Below, piece by piece: positions 40,378 through 49,398 of a DNA stretch of 64,000 nt. Below the pieces are notes generated by a model. That model saw nothing but the letters and a program-made list of their open reading frames with translations. It was not told where the DNA came from and searched no databases. The translations under genes and the position numbers were made by a program. Numbering within the stretch: position 1 is the stretch's first letter; every line of letters starts with the position of its first letter. Origin of the DNA: an uncultured Eubacteriales bacterium (GTDB taxonomy: Bacteria > Bacillota > Clostridia > Lachnospirales > Lachnospiraceae); NCBI GenBank assembly GCA_900542465.1, contig UQNS01000001.1, positions 62,001 through 126,000 of the forward strand. The letters are read 5' to 3'.

Positions 40378-41886
40378 ATGGCTATAAAAATAATAATGTT
40401 AGCAGTCTTTTTTTCCATTATGCTTGGAATAGGCTTTTACTGCAGAGGGCATACTAAGGACGTAAATGGATTTGTACTGGGCGGAAGAGGCGTTGGGCCA
40501 TGGCTTACGGCATTTGCCTATGGAACCAGTTATTTTTCGGCAGTGGTATTTATAGGGTATGCAGGTCAGTTTGGTTGGAAATTCGGCCTTGCTGCTACAT
40601 GGATTGGAGTAGGAAATGCAGTTATCGGGTCTTTGCTGGCATGGATGATTCTCGGGAAACGTACCAGGAGGATGTCACAGACCCTGAAGTCTGCTACTAT
40701 GCCTGAATTTTTTGGAGCAAGATTTAATTCTAAATCACTTAAGATCGCGGCATCTGTCATTACTTTTGTGTTTTTGATCCCTTATACGGCTTCACTTTAT
40801 AACGGCCTGTCACGACTTTTTGGAATGGCCTTCAATATTGATTACGTAGTATGTGTGATCATTATGGCGGCTCTTACCGGTGTGTATGTGATCGCCGGAG
40901 GATATATGGCAACGGCGATCAATGACTTTATTCAAGGCATAATAATGCTCTTTGGAATAGTAGCCGTAGTCGTTGCCGTATTAAATGGAAAAGGCGGTCT
41001 GGTCACAGCAATTCATTCTATGGGACAGATCTCAGATCCATCGGCAGGGGCTGGCTCATTTGCAAGTATATTCGGGCCGTCGCCGCTTAACCTTCTTGGA
41101 GTAGTAATTCTTACGTCTCTCGGAACTTGGGGTCTCCCGCAGATGGTGGCCAAGTTTTATGCAATAAAGGATGACCGGGCTATAAAGACCGGAACTGTGA
41201 TATCAACGATCTTTGCACTTATCGTTGCAGGCGGATGTTATTTTCTTGGTGGATTTGGAAGGCTTTTTGCAGATAAGATCGATATAAAAGGAAATGGTTA
41301 TGATTCCATTATTCCGGCTATGCTTAACGGGCTGCCGGATATTCTTATCGGGATAGTAGTGATCCTGGTCTTGTCCGCATCTATGTCGACATTATCATCG
41401 CTTGTGCTTACTTCAAGTTCAACTATTACTATCGATATCATAAATGACAGTAAAAAGGAGAAGATGTCAGACAGGCAGCAGGTATCTATGATAAGACTGT
41501 TTATAGTAATATTCATTATCTTGTCTGTTCTCATTGCAGTAGTTCAGTATAATTCAAATATTACATTTATAGCGCAGCTCATGGGTATATCATGGGGTGC
41601 GCTGGCGGGTGCATTTCTGGCCCCATTCCTGTACGGGCTTTTCTGGAAAAAGGCAACAAGCGCAGCCTGCTGGGTAAACTTTATTTTCTCGGTAACATTT
41701 ATGCTTATAGTGTTATTTGCTAATTTAGCAAAGGTAAGTGTATTTCCTCCGTTAATACAATCACCCATCAATGCAGGCGCTATTTGCATGGTGGCAGGAT
41801 TTATAATAGTGCCGGTCGTTTCTTCATTTACGAGAAGACCGGATACAGAAATCGTTGATAAGGCCTTCAGCCGGCCTGATAAATAA
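40378..41886 (+). CDS. Sodium:solute symporter family protein
   Basis: A 502-aa membrane protein of the SSS/SLC5 family, with about 13 helices. N-terminal helices include FYCRGHTKDVNGFVLGGRGVGPWLTAFAYGTSYFSAVVFIGYAG, a characteristic unwound helix. The central region has the sodium-site segment VILVLSASMSTLSSLVLTSSSTITIDI, where the Ser/Thr cluster is typical. The tail is short and charged. The substrate is not evident; position at the end of the iorAB-paaK-ACT operon suggests a carboxylate or aromatic amino acid taken up with sodium. It is followed by a bidirectional terminator. Confidence 0.87.
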   Translation: MAIKIIMLAVFFSIMLGIGFYCRGHTKDVNGFVLGGRGVGPWLTAFAYGTSYFSAVVFIGYAGQFGWKFGLAATWIGVGNAVIGSLLAWMILGKRTRRMSQTLKSATMPEFFGARFNSKSLKIAASVITFVFLIPYTASLYNGLSRLFGMAFNIDYVVCVIIMAALTGVYVIAGGYMATAINDFIQGIIMLFGIVAVVVAVLNGKGGLVTAIHSMGQISDPSAGAGSFASIFGPSPLNLLGVVILTSLGTWGLPQMVAKFYAIKDDRAIKTGTVISTIFALIVAGGCYFLGGFGRLFADKIDIKGNGYDSIIPAMLNGLPDILIGIVVILVLSASMSTLSSLVLTSSSTITIDIINDSKKEKMSDRQQVSMIRLFIVIFIILSVLIAVVQYNSNITFIAQLMGISWGALAGAFLAPFLYGLFWKKATSAACWVNFIFSVTFMLIVLFANLAKVSVFPPLIQSPINAGAICMVAGFIIVPVVSSFTRRPDTEIVDKAFSRPDK

Positions 41887-41924
41887 AAATGCTTCCGGTG
41901 TATATAGCCGGAAGCATTTTTATT
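41885..41924. terminator. Bidirectional terminator between SSS transporter and MocR regulator
   Basis: AAAATGCTTCCGG pairs with CCGGAAGCATTTT around TGTATATAG, with T-rich and A-rich flanks on either side. Confidence 0.82.
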
Positions 41925-43350
41925 TATCATCAAAATTATTAAAAGCTTTTTCTATCTGGTCTGCCCGTGATCCGGCATAGTTAAATATAAGGGTATGGTC
42001 TACGGATTCTTTTTTTTCTTTATAAAAACCGGAAAGACAATCAAGTTTTATCCGTCGATCGGCAAAATATTTTATGATCTCTGTGTCAGATAAAGCAGTA
42101 TCAACTTTAACTAAAAAGTGGAGTCCGGATTCCTCTCCGCTTATCTCACAATTTTTAAAGAAGTCGGATCTTCTTATGCGGTCAATAAGAAAATCCCTTT
42201 TCTTCCTGTAGATATTTTTCATTCTGTTAAGATGTTTATCAAAATATCCTTTATTAATAAATGCAGCCAATGTGTACTGCTCAAAATTGGATACTGTGCA
42301 GGAAAGAAACGACAGTTTTTCATGGAAGAGCCTGGCCAGGTCTTCGGGAAGGATCATATAGCTTATACGTATGGTAGGCGTAAGGCTTTTGGAAAAAGTA
42401 TTCAGATAGATGACCTTCACTCCGCCATCTATACTAAAAAGAGTTGGTATAGGTTTGCCCGAGAAACGAAACTCCGAGTCATAGTCATCTTCAATAATGT
42501 AATGTCCCGTATGGGAATTGGCCCAACCTAAAAGCTCATATCGTCTTGAAACAGGCATTACCTTTCCTGTCGGAAAATGGTGGGATGGGGACACATGGAT
42601 TATATCAGCCTTCAGCTTTTCCAGCTCCCTTATAAGAGATCGTTCAAGATCATGAGTTTCGGAAAAGACACAGTCTATTCCATTACTCTCATATATATTG
42701 GAAAGCTTGGTATATCCGGGTTCTTCAAGGGCAAATATCTTATCCTGACCGAACATTCGTGCAATCAAGCTGTATAAGTATTCGGTTCCGGCGCCAATGA
42801 CGATCTGCTCAGGGTCAACGTCCATTCCGCGAAAATCTGAAAGATGCCGTGCGATCGCCTGACGTAAAGGAAGGGCACCATGCGCGGGAGTTTTCTTGAG
42901 GAAAATGTCCGGGTATGAGTTAAAAAGCTCTTTCTGAAGTTTCATCCAGGTCTTGAAGGGAAAGCTGGATGAATCGACTTCGGCCGATGAAAAATCAGCA
43001 ATATAAGGGAGACGGTCAGACTCCTTTTTACAGATGTCGGATCTGTAATCGAGGGATCGATCTTCTGCCTTCATTCGAGGAGATGGAGAGAACTCTTTCC
43101 TGCCGGAAATTATTTCAGATACATAAAATCCGCTTTTAGGTTTTGAATAAATATATCCTTCGGTAGCTAACTGACTATATGCGTTTTCAACAGTTATGAC
43201 AGAGATATTATTATGCTCCGCCAGTGTCCTTTTGCTTGGAAGTCTGGAATGGGGCGGTAAGATTCCGGAAATTATATCTGACCTTATAAAGTTATAGAGC
43301 TGTTCATAGAGGTAATCTGACCTTGTTTTATCTAATAAATATGTCAACAT
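41920..43350 (-). CDS. pdxR: MocR/PdxR-family regulator (GntR HTH plus aminotransferase domain)
   Basis: A 476-aa chimera. An N-terminal GntR winged helix (LYEQLYNFIRSDIISGILPPHSRLPSKRTLAEHNNISVITVENAYSQL) and a linker precede a fold-type I aminotransferase domain. The PLP lysine is in NTFSKSLTPTIRISYMILP, and IIEDDYDSEFRFSG carries the aspartate that contacts the ring. Such regulators sense PLP, and this one faces pdxS across 122 bp, the classic PdxR arrangement, so control of PLP synthesis is likely. The catalytic-type residues do not show whether it is still an enzyme. It converges on the SSS transporter gene. Confidence 0.87.
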   Translation of the reverse strand: MLTYLLDKTRSDYLYEQLYNFIRSDIISGILPPHSRLPSKRTLAEHNNISVITVENAYSQLATEGYIYSKPKSGFYVSEIISGRKEFSPSPRMKAEDRSLDYRSDICKKESDRLPYIADFSSAEVDSSSFPFKTWMKLQKELFNSYPDIFLKKTPAHGALPLRQAIARHLSDFRGMDVDPEQIVIGAGTEYLYSLIARMFGQDKIFALEEPGYTKLSNIYESNGIDCVFSETHDLERSLIRELEKLKADIIHVSPSHHFPTGKVMPVSRRYELLGWANSHTGHYIIEDDYDSEFRFSGKPIPTLFSIDGGVKVIYLNTFSKSLTPTIRISYMILPEDLARLFHEKLSFLSCTVSNFEQYTLAAFINKGYFDKHLNRMKNIYRKKRDFLIDRIRRSDFFKNCEISGEESGLHFLVKVDTALSDTEIIKYFADRRIKLDCLSGFYKEKKESVDHTLIFNYAGSRADQIEKAFNNFDDK

Positions 43351-43361
43351 TTATCTAAATT

Positions 43362-43424
43362 GACCTTTCTAAAAAAGTTTAATTTGGATATTTTAATAAG
43401 TTCAAATTAAGTATAGACTTTCTA
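43362..43424. promoter_or_regulatory. Candidate PdxR operator region
   Basis: Two similar words, GACCTTTCTA (43362-43371) and GACTTTCTA (43416-43424), lie in direct orientation in the pdxR-pdxS gap. A second pair, AGTATAGA at 43410 and 43453, also recurs. These may be half-sites for the MocR protein, but the match is weak. Confidence 0.3.
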
Positions 43425-43472
43425 CATTCGAAAAACAATGATTAAAATTTATAGTATAGAGAGGTAGAAGGT

Positions 43473-44345
43473 ATGGCAAGAGATCTAACATTTGATAAGA
43501 ATATAGCAGAGCAGTTTATCGGTAAGGTGATCATGGATGTTACTACACCGGAACAGGCCAGAATAGCAGAAGAAGCCGGAGCAGCAGCGGTAATGGCTCT
43601 TGAGAGAGTTCCTGCGGATATAAGGGCGGCAGGAGGAGTTTCCAGAATGTCAGATCCGGGAATGATAAAAGAGATACAGGCAGCTGTATCAATACCGGTA
43701 ATGGCTAAATGCCGTATAGGTCACTTTGTTGAGGCGCAGATCCTTGAATCTATAGGAATAGATTATATTGATGAGTCAGAGGTATTAACACCGGCAGATA
43801 ATGTATATCATATTGATAAGAATAAATTTAAAGCTCCATTTGTATGCGGTGCGAGAGATCTGGGAGAAGCTTTAAGAAGGATCGCGGAAGGCGCTTCAAT
43901 GATAAGGACCAAAGGAGAAGCCGGAACCGGAGACGTAGTTCAGGCGGTTACTCATATGAGAGAGATATCAAGGCAGATCGCAGAGATAGCAGCACACAGA
44001 GAAGAAGAGCTCTTTAATGATGCAAAAGAACTTGGCGTACCTTACGATCTCGTAAAATATGTGCACGACAATAAAAAACTGCCGGTCGTTAATTTCTCGG
44101 CAGGAGGTGTGGCTACCCCTGCAGATGCGGCTCTTATGAGACAGTTGGGTGCTCAGGGCGTATTCGTAGGATCAGGTATTTTCAAGTCAGGTGATCCGGC
44201 CAGAAGAGCGAAAGCCATAGTTGAAGCTGTTGCTCATTATGACAAGCCTGAAGTGATCGCCAGGGTATCAGAAGATCTTGGTGAGGCGATGGTCGGTATC
44301 AATGAAGAGGAGATCAAAACAATAATGGCTGAGAGAGGTATCTGA
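43473..44345 (+). CDS. pdxS: Pyridoxal 5'-phosphate synthase lyase subunit
   Basis: A 290-aa TIM-barrel enzyme that makes PLP from ribose 5-phosphate, glyceraldehyde 3-phosphate and ammonia. Motifs include KVIMDVTTPEQARIAEEAGAAAVMALERVPADIRAAGGVSRMSDP and PVMAKCRIGHFVEAQILESIGIDYIDESEVLTPAD, where the lysine region forms covalent intermediates. GAQGVFVGSGIFKSGDP forms the phosphate site. Length and all landmarks are standard. The usual partner, glutaminase pdxT, does not follow; the next gene is an ABC-F ATPase. pdxT must be elsewhere, or ammonia is used directly. It is divergent from pdxR. Confidence 0.95.
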   Translation: MARDLTFDKNIAEQFIGKVIMDVTTPEQARIAEEAGAAAVMALERVPADIRAAGGVSRMSDPGMIKEIQAAVSIPVMAKCRIGHFVEAQILESIGIDYIDESEVLTPADNVYHIDKNKFKAPFVCGARDLGEALRRIAEGASMIRTKGEAGTGDVVQAVTHMREISRQIAEIAAHREEELFNDAKELGVPYDLVKYVHDNKKLPVVNFSAGGVATPADAALMRQLGAQGVFVGSGIFKSGDPARRAKAIVEAVAHYDKPEVIARVSEDLGEAMVGINEEEIKTIMAERGI

Positions 44346-44397
44346 TCAAGGGCTAATACTTGCGGGAGGGCAGGCATTTAGCTATACTCTAAAGTAT

Positions 44398-46110
44398 ATG
44401 ATCTTAAACGTTTCAAATTTAAACAAAACATATATAGAAAAACCAATTTTAAAGGATGTTTCATTCCATATCGAAGACAGGGAAAAGGCTGCTATCGTTG
44501 GTATAAACGGATCCGGCAAGACAACTCTTATCAGGTGCATTTTAGGAGAAGAGGAGGCAGACAGTGGTATAATTGCACTTTCCAAAGGGAAAAAGATGGG
44601 ATATCTTGCGCAGCAGCATGATGAGATGGATGAAGGATACGATATTCTTTCAGGCGGTCAGAAGACCAGAAAAAGACTGGAAGAAGTTCTTCTTGACAAA
44701 CCTGATCTCCTTATCCTGGATGAGCCTACCAACCATCTGGATATTGACTCCATTAAATGGCTGGAGAAGGTCTTGAAGTATTATGACGGTGCGGTATTGC
44801 TTGTTTCACATGACAGATATTTTCTGGACAGGGTCGTTAACAAGGTGATCGATCTGGAAAATGGTAAAGCGAGAATGTACCGGGGGAACTATTCTGATTA
44901 CGCTGAAAAGAAGAAAATGCTGAGAGATGCAGCTCTAAAGGCTTATATGAACCAGCAGGAAGACATAAAGCATCAGGAAACGGTAATTCAGAAACTCAAG
45001 CAGTTTAACAGAGAGAAATCTATTAAACGTGCGGAGTCCAGAGAAAAATCTCTTCATAAGATGGACAGGCTGGAAAAGCCTGATGATATCAATAACGAGA
45101 TGAAGCTCAGCCTGGAGCCCAATATAATATCGGGCAATGATGTACTGTCCGTTGCAGATATGACTAAATACTATATGGGTACTCCACTTTTTGAGAATGT
45201 TTCATTTGATATAAAAAGGGGAGAGCATGTAGCAGTAATAGGTCCTAACGGATCAGGAAAAACAACGCTGCTGAAGATCCTCAATGGAATGGAAGAGGCG
45301 GATAGCGGCAGTTTCAAACTGGGGTCTAATGTGCATATCGGATATTACGATCAGGAGCATGCTGTTCTTGATATGGATAAGTCGATATTTGACGAGATCC
45401 ACGATGCATATCCTGATCTGAATAATACTAAGGTGCGTAATGTTCTGGCTGCTTTTCTTTTTACAGGAGATGATGTTTACAAGAAGATCGGAGACTTGTC
45501 AGGAGGAGAAAGAGGGAGAGTATCACTGGCAAAGCTTATGCTTTCGGAAGCTAATCTTCTTGTACTGGATGAGCCTACCAACCATCTGGACATACAGGGG
45601 AAAGAGGTTCTTGAGGATGCGGTCTCAAGGTATGAGGGTACAGTTATCTATGTATCTCATGACCGCTATTTTATAAATAAGACAGCTTCCAGGATACTGG
45701 AACTTTATGATCACCGCTTTGACAGTTATATTGGAAATTATGATTATTATGTTGAAAAACGAGAAGATGTAAGAAGATATAATGGCAGTCGGGGATTTGA
45801 CATCATCAGTGCGGAAGTTACATATGTAAAGGAAACAAGCGAAAGTAAGCTCAATTGGGCAGGCCAGAAAGAATTTCAGGCAAGGCTTCGTAAGGCACAG
45901 AACGGGGTGAAAAGGGCAGAGCAGGAGATCGCCGAGCTTGAAGCACAACTGGAGGAGCTAGATAAAGAAATGGCAAGACCTGAGATCGCCGCCAATGTCG
46001 GTGAACTTATGGATATCCACAAGACGGCAGAAGCAGTAAGAAAAAAACTGGAAACTGTATATGAGGACTGGGAAAGATATTCTCAGGAGCTGGAGGAACT
46101 GGAAGAATAA
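44398..46110 (+). CDS. ABC-F family ATPase with shortened first ATPase domain
   Basis: A 570-aa twin-ATPase protein of the ABC-F (YdiF/Uup-like) group, ribosome-associated translation factors. The first domain has Walker A GINGSGKTT (35-43), Q-loop YLAQQ (69-73) and signature LSGGQKTRKRL (from 84). Only about 11 residues separate the Q-loop from the signature, where about 85 are normal, so the helical subdomain is missing. Walker B DLLILDEPTNHLD follows at about 103-115. The linker (AYMNQQEDIKHQETVIQKLKQFNREKSIKRAESREK) and the second domain (GPNGSGKTT, LSGGERGRVSLAKL, LLVLDEPTNHLD) are intact. The C-terminus is a coiled coil. It may be an in-frame deletion mutant with impaired activity. Confidence 0.85.
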   Translation: MILNVSNLNKTYIEKPILKDVSFHIEDREKAAIVGINGSGKTTLIRCILGEEEADSGIIALSKGKKMGYLAQQHDEMDEGYDILSGGQKTRKRLEEVLLDKPDLLILDEPTNHLDIDSIKWLEKVLKYYDGAVLLVSHDRYFLDRVVNKVIDLENGKARMYRGNYSDYAEKKKMLRDAALKAYMNQQEDIKHQETVIQKLKQFNREKSIKRAESREKSLHKMDRLEKPDDINNEMKLSLEPNIISGNDVLSVADMTKYYMGTPLFENVSFDIKRGEHVAVIGPNGSGKTTLLKILNGMEEADSGSFKLGSNVHIGYYDQEHAVLDMDKSIFDEIHDAYPDLNNTKVRNVLAAFLFTGDDVYKKIGDLSGGERGRVSLAKLMLSEANLLVLDEPTNHLDIQGKEVLEDAVSRYEGTVIYVSHDRYFINKTASRILELYDHRFDSYIGNYDYYVEKREDVRRYNGSRGFDIISAEVTYVKETSESKLNWAGQKEFQARLRKAQNGVKRAEQEIAELEAQLEELDKEMARPEIAANVGELMDIHKTAEAVRKKLETVYEDWERYSQELEELEE

Positions 46111-46133
46111 TAACTCAGCTTATTGAAAAAGTA

Positions 46134-46183
46134 TTTAAAATGGAAGCAGGTCGGATCTCATTACGACATGCTTCCATTTTAAA
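46134..46183. terminator. Bidirectional terminator between abc-f and tex
   Basis: TTTAAAATGGAAGCA (46134-46148) pairs with TGCTTCCATTTTAAA (46169-46183). Convergent genes end on both sides. Confidence 0.82.
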
Positions 46184-46192
46184 TTAAGTTAC

Positions 46193-48349
46193 TTATTTTT
46201 TCATAGACAAACCGATCTTTTTCTTATCAGTATCTATAGAAATTATTTTTACATCAACGATATCACCGACTTTGACTACATCAAGGGGATGTTTAATAAA
46301 TCTGTCAGAAAGCTCGGATATGTGGATAAGACCATCCTGATGAACGCCTATATCTACAAAAGCTCCGAAATCTATTACATTTCTGACAGTTCCTTTTAGA
46401 GTCATACCTATTTTAAGATCGGAAAGATCAAGGATATCAGATCTCAGAACAGGTGAAGGAAGATCTTCACGCGGGTCACGTCCCGGCTTGGCCAGTTCAC
46501 CTATTATATCTTCAAGAGTAAATTCTCCTATATTCAATTCTCTGGCAAGGTCAGGAAGGGAGATCTTCTTTTCTTTTATCTTTTTTGAGATATCTCTCGT
46601 GCTGCCATCAATTATATCTCTGTCTGTGTAGTCAAGGTATTTGAGAAGAGCCTTAGCCGCCGGATATGATTCAGGATGGACGGATGTCATATCAAGAGCT
46701 TCGCTTCCACCTCGTATTCTAAGAAATCCGGCACACTGTTCAAAAGCCTTAGGACCGAGTTTAGCAACCTTAAGCAGTTCTTTTCTGGATCTGAAGATCC
46801 CATTCTCTTCACGATACAGGACGATATTTTTGGCGATCGTTTTATTTACACCTGAAATATAAGAGAGAAGAGGAGCGGAGGCAGTGTTGACGTCGACGCC
46901 GACCTTATTTACGCAGTCCTCAACTACTGCGCCCAGCTGTTCACCAAGCTTGGCCTGGTTCATATCATGCTGGTACTGGCCTACACCTATAGATCTCGGA
47001 TCGATCTTAACAAGTTCAGCAAGAGGATCCTGAAGACGTCTGGCCATAGATGCAGCGCTTCGCTGTCCTACGTCAAAATGAGGAAACTCTTCAGTGGCGA
47101 GTTTGCTGGCTGAATAAACAGAAGCACCCGCTTCATTTACGATAACATATTGGACCGGCAGGGAAGATGTCCTGATAAAATCCGCAATTATTTTTTCGGA
47201 TTCTCTGGAAGCCGTACCGTTTCCAAGTGAGATGACATCAACATGGTACTTTTTTATGAGCTTTTCGATAACAGCCATTGATTCGGCTACTTTATTCTGA
47301 GGAGCGGTAGGATAGATAACGGCTGTATCCAGAACTTTGCCTGTTGAGTCAACGACCGATATCTTACAGCCGGTCCTGAATCCCGGATCCCATCCAAGAA
47401 CTGTTTTTCCGGAGACAGGAGCCTGCATAAGCAGCTGAGTCAAGTTGATACCGAAGACTTTCACAGCGGAATCTTCTGCATTTTCGGTAAGTTCATTACG
47501 TATCTCGGTTTCGATAGAGGGTGCGATGAGTCTTTTATATGAATCGGCAATAGCTTTTTTTAGATACTTTTCCGAGTCGGAACCGGATCTTACACGATTA
47601 TGCTTTTCCAGATAGGATATGATGTCCGCTTCAGGGGCTTCGATCTTGATATTCAGTACTTTTTCCTTTTCTCCGCGGTTAAGAGCAAGTAGTCTATGAC
47701 CGGGTATTTTAGAAATAGCTTCGGAATAGTCATAGTAGTTGTCGTATACACCAGGCTGAGGATCCTTTTCTTTAGCAGAAGAAACTATATTTCCTCTGCT
47801 AAATGTCCTGTTCCTGACCCATGTTCTGAAATCCGGTGAATCAGATATATCTTCGGCAATGATATCCAGGGCTCCGGCAATAGCAGCGTCGGAATCAGAT
47901 ACATCTTTGTCAGGGTCAATATATTTTTTTGCTTCTTCGGTTACACTTATACCGGTATCCGGGTCGGTGATAAAAGCTGCCAGTTTCTCAAGTCCGCGTT
48001 CTCTTGCTAGCATTGCACGTGTCCTGCGCTTTGGTTTATAAGGACGGTAGATATCCTCTAGTTGTACGGAGGTCTCAGCTTCATCGATCTCTTTCTTAAG
48101 GACATCGGTAAGCTTTCCCTGTTCTTGTATGGAGGCGAGTATAGTCTCCTTTCGTTCTGCGAGATTTCTAAGGTACCTGAGCCGATCATCAAATGTACGA
48201 AGTATCTCGTCATTTAATCCACCGGTGGCTTCTTTTCTGTAGCGTGAAATAAAGGGTATAGTATTACCATCGTCTATAAGTCTGATCACAGCTTCAGCCT
48301 GAGTATTTTTAATTGAAAGTTCCTTGCTTAAGATCTCTGTAATATTCAT
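46193..48349 (-). CDS. tex: Tex family RNA-binding transcription accessory protein
   Basis: A 718-aa conserved bacterial RNA-binding protein. The N-terminal helical domain (ITEILSKELSIKNTQAEAVIRLIDDGNTIPFISRYRKEATGGL) is followed by a YqgF-like RNase H fold (VLGWDPGFRTGCKISVVDSTGKVLD), helix-hairpin-helix motifs (VGVDVNTASAPLLSYISGVNKTIAKNI and LLKVAKLGPKAFEQCAGFLRI) and a C-terminal S1 domain (about 645-716; GMTLKGTVRNVIDFGAFVDIGVHQDGLIHISELSDRF). All domains are intact and the length is normal. Tex affects transcript processing and is essential or important in several pathogens, but its exact role remains unclear. It is monocistronic and convergent with the ABC-F gene. Confidence 0.95.
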   Translation of the reverse strand: MNITEILSKELSIKNTQAEAVIRLIDDGNTIPFISRYRKEATGGLNDEILRTFDDRLRYLRNLAERKETILASIQEQGKLTDVLKKEIDEAETSVQLEDIYRPYKPKRRTRAMLARERGLEKLAAFITDPDTGISVTEEAKKYIDPDKDVSDSDAAIAGALDIIAEDISDSPDFRTWVRNRTFSRGNIVSSAKEKDPQPGVYDNYYDYSEAISKIPGHRLLALNRGEKEKVLNIKIEAPEADIISYLEKHNRVRSGSDSEKYLKKAIADSYKRLIAPSIETEIRNELTENAEDSAVKVFGINLTQLLMQAPVSGKTVLGWDPGFRTGCKISVVDSTGKVLDTAVIYPTAPQNKVAESMAVIEKLIKKYHVDVISLGNGTASRESEKIIADFIRTSSLPVQYVIVNEAGASVYSASKLATEEFPHFDVGQRSAASMARRLQDPLAELVKIDPRSIGVGQYQHDMNQAKLGEQLGAVVEDCVNKVGVDVNTASAPLLSYISGVNKTIAKNIVLYREENGIFRSRKELLKVAKLGPKAFEQCAGFLRIRGGSEALDMTSVHPESYPAAKALLKYLDYTDRDIIDGSTRDISKKIKEKKISLPDLARELNIGEFTLEDIIGELAKPGRDPREDLPSPVLRSDILDLSDLKIGMTLKGTVRNVIDFGAFVDIGVHQDGLIHISELSDRFIKHPLDVVKVGDIVDVKIISIDTDKKKIGLSMKK

Positions 48350-48581
48350 CTGTTAATTCCTTAAAAAGTTGTCATGATCGGTAACCGGCTCATTATAACA
48401 TTTAAGCCGCGTATAAGTCACATAATATATGCCGCAGAGGTATATACAGAGGGTATATAAGGTATAATGAAACATATAGACATATAAGACTTTTTGTATA
48501 AAAAACAGGGTGGTTTTATATAGACAAATAGTGTAAAATGTTTACTATCACTCGTTTGAATCTAGGGAAGGGAGCTAAAAA

Positions 48582-49340
48582 TTGGACTTTGTTAGAAGTT
48601 TTGATCCTCAGTACAGAGATACTGAAGCTCGAGGATTAGTTGGGGTTAGAGGATACATAAATTATATCCAGGATATTATAACCTGGGAGATGTTTCTGAA
48701 GGGTCTAGGAAGTGAGCAGACATTTGAAAAATATGGAATAGTTTCAATGTTTACCAAGTGTAAGCTTGTTATTAATAAGGAGGCCGACTTCTCAGGACAA
48801 TTACGAGTAGAGACAGGTATAACCAAAGCGGACAGAGTAAGATTCTGGCATGATATGCAAGTTATGAGGGGCAGTACTTTAATGGCAAAAGGAAGGGTAG
48901 AAGCCTGCCTTTACAGATTTGGGCTAAAAAGTCTTGCAACTCTCAGAGATATTGAATTTCCTGAGGATATGCATATGAATGAATCAGTTGGTCCTGAGGT
49001 GGAATTTTCCAAGATTTCAAAAGAAACAGATGGAATGGAAAAAGTCTATGAATATAAGGTCAGATATACGGATCTGGATAAGAGTCTTCATATGAATAAT
49101 CTTCACTACACGGAACTCTTCCTTAATGCGCTTGAACTCGGATTTTATGATGAAAACAGGATAACAGAGTTTGAAATACACTATATCTCACAGTCTTATT
49201 ATGGTGACGATCTTTATGTATATCTCGAAAAAGGTATGAACGAAAACAGGCTTGTGGCTGTAAATAGTGATGATACGGTCGTTGCGATCTGTCATATGAC
49301 CTACGAGAAGGCAAAAGAGAAACCGAAATATTACAGATGA
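48582..49340 (+). CDS. Acyl-ACP thioesterase-family protein
   Basis: A 252-aa double-hotdog protein of the FatA/FatB-like acyl-ACP thioesterase family, which releases fatty acids from ACP. The N-terminal hotdog reads RSFDPQYRDTEARGLVGVRGYINYIQDI. The second has KVRYTDLDKSLHMNNLHYTELFLNAL, the HxNNxxY-type motif with asparagine and histidine of the active site, and TEFEIHYISQSYYGDDL. The TTG start has a strong AGGGAAGGGAG site. In anaerobes such enzymes supply branched or medium-chain acids. The gene is alone, divergent from tex, and is followed by a terminator. Confidence 0.86.
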   Translation: MDFVRSFDPQYRDTEARGLVGVRGYINYIQDIITWEMFLKGLGSEQTFEKYGIVSMFTKCKLVINKEADFSGQLRVETGITKADRVRFWHDMQVMRGSTLMAKGRVEACLYRFGLKSLATLRDIEFPEDMHMNESVGPEVEFSKISKETDGMEKVYEYKVRYTDLDKSLHMNNLHYTELFLNALELGFYDENRITEFEIHYISQSYYGDDLYVYLEKGMNENRLVAVNSDDTVVAICHMTYEKAKEKPKYYR

Positions 49341-49379
49341 AAACAGCTGCTCTTATTATTTTGAGAGCAGCTGTTTTTC
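49340..49379 (+). terminator. Rho-independent terminator after the thioesterase gene
   Basis: AAAACAGCTGCTCT pairs with AGAGCAGCTGTTTT, followed by a T-tract. It could also serve the convergent MarR gene. Confidence 0.82.
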
Positions 49380-49398
49380 TCGTGCAAGATATAGGAAG

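Noticed and set aside
45440..45676. Apparent open frame inside the ABC-F gene
   Set aside because: It is an alternate-frame shadow with no start signal and no homology that I recognise.
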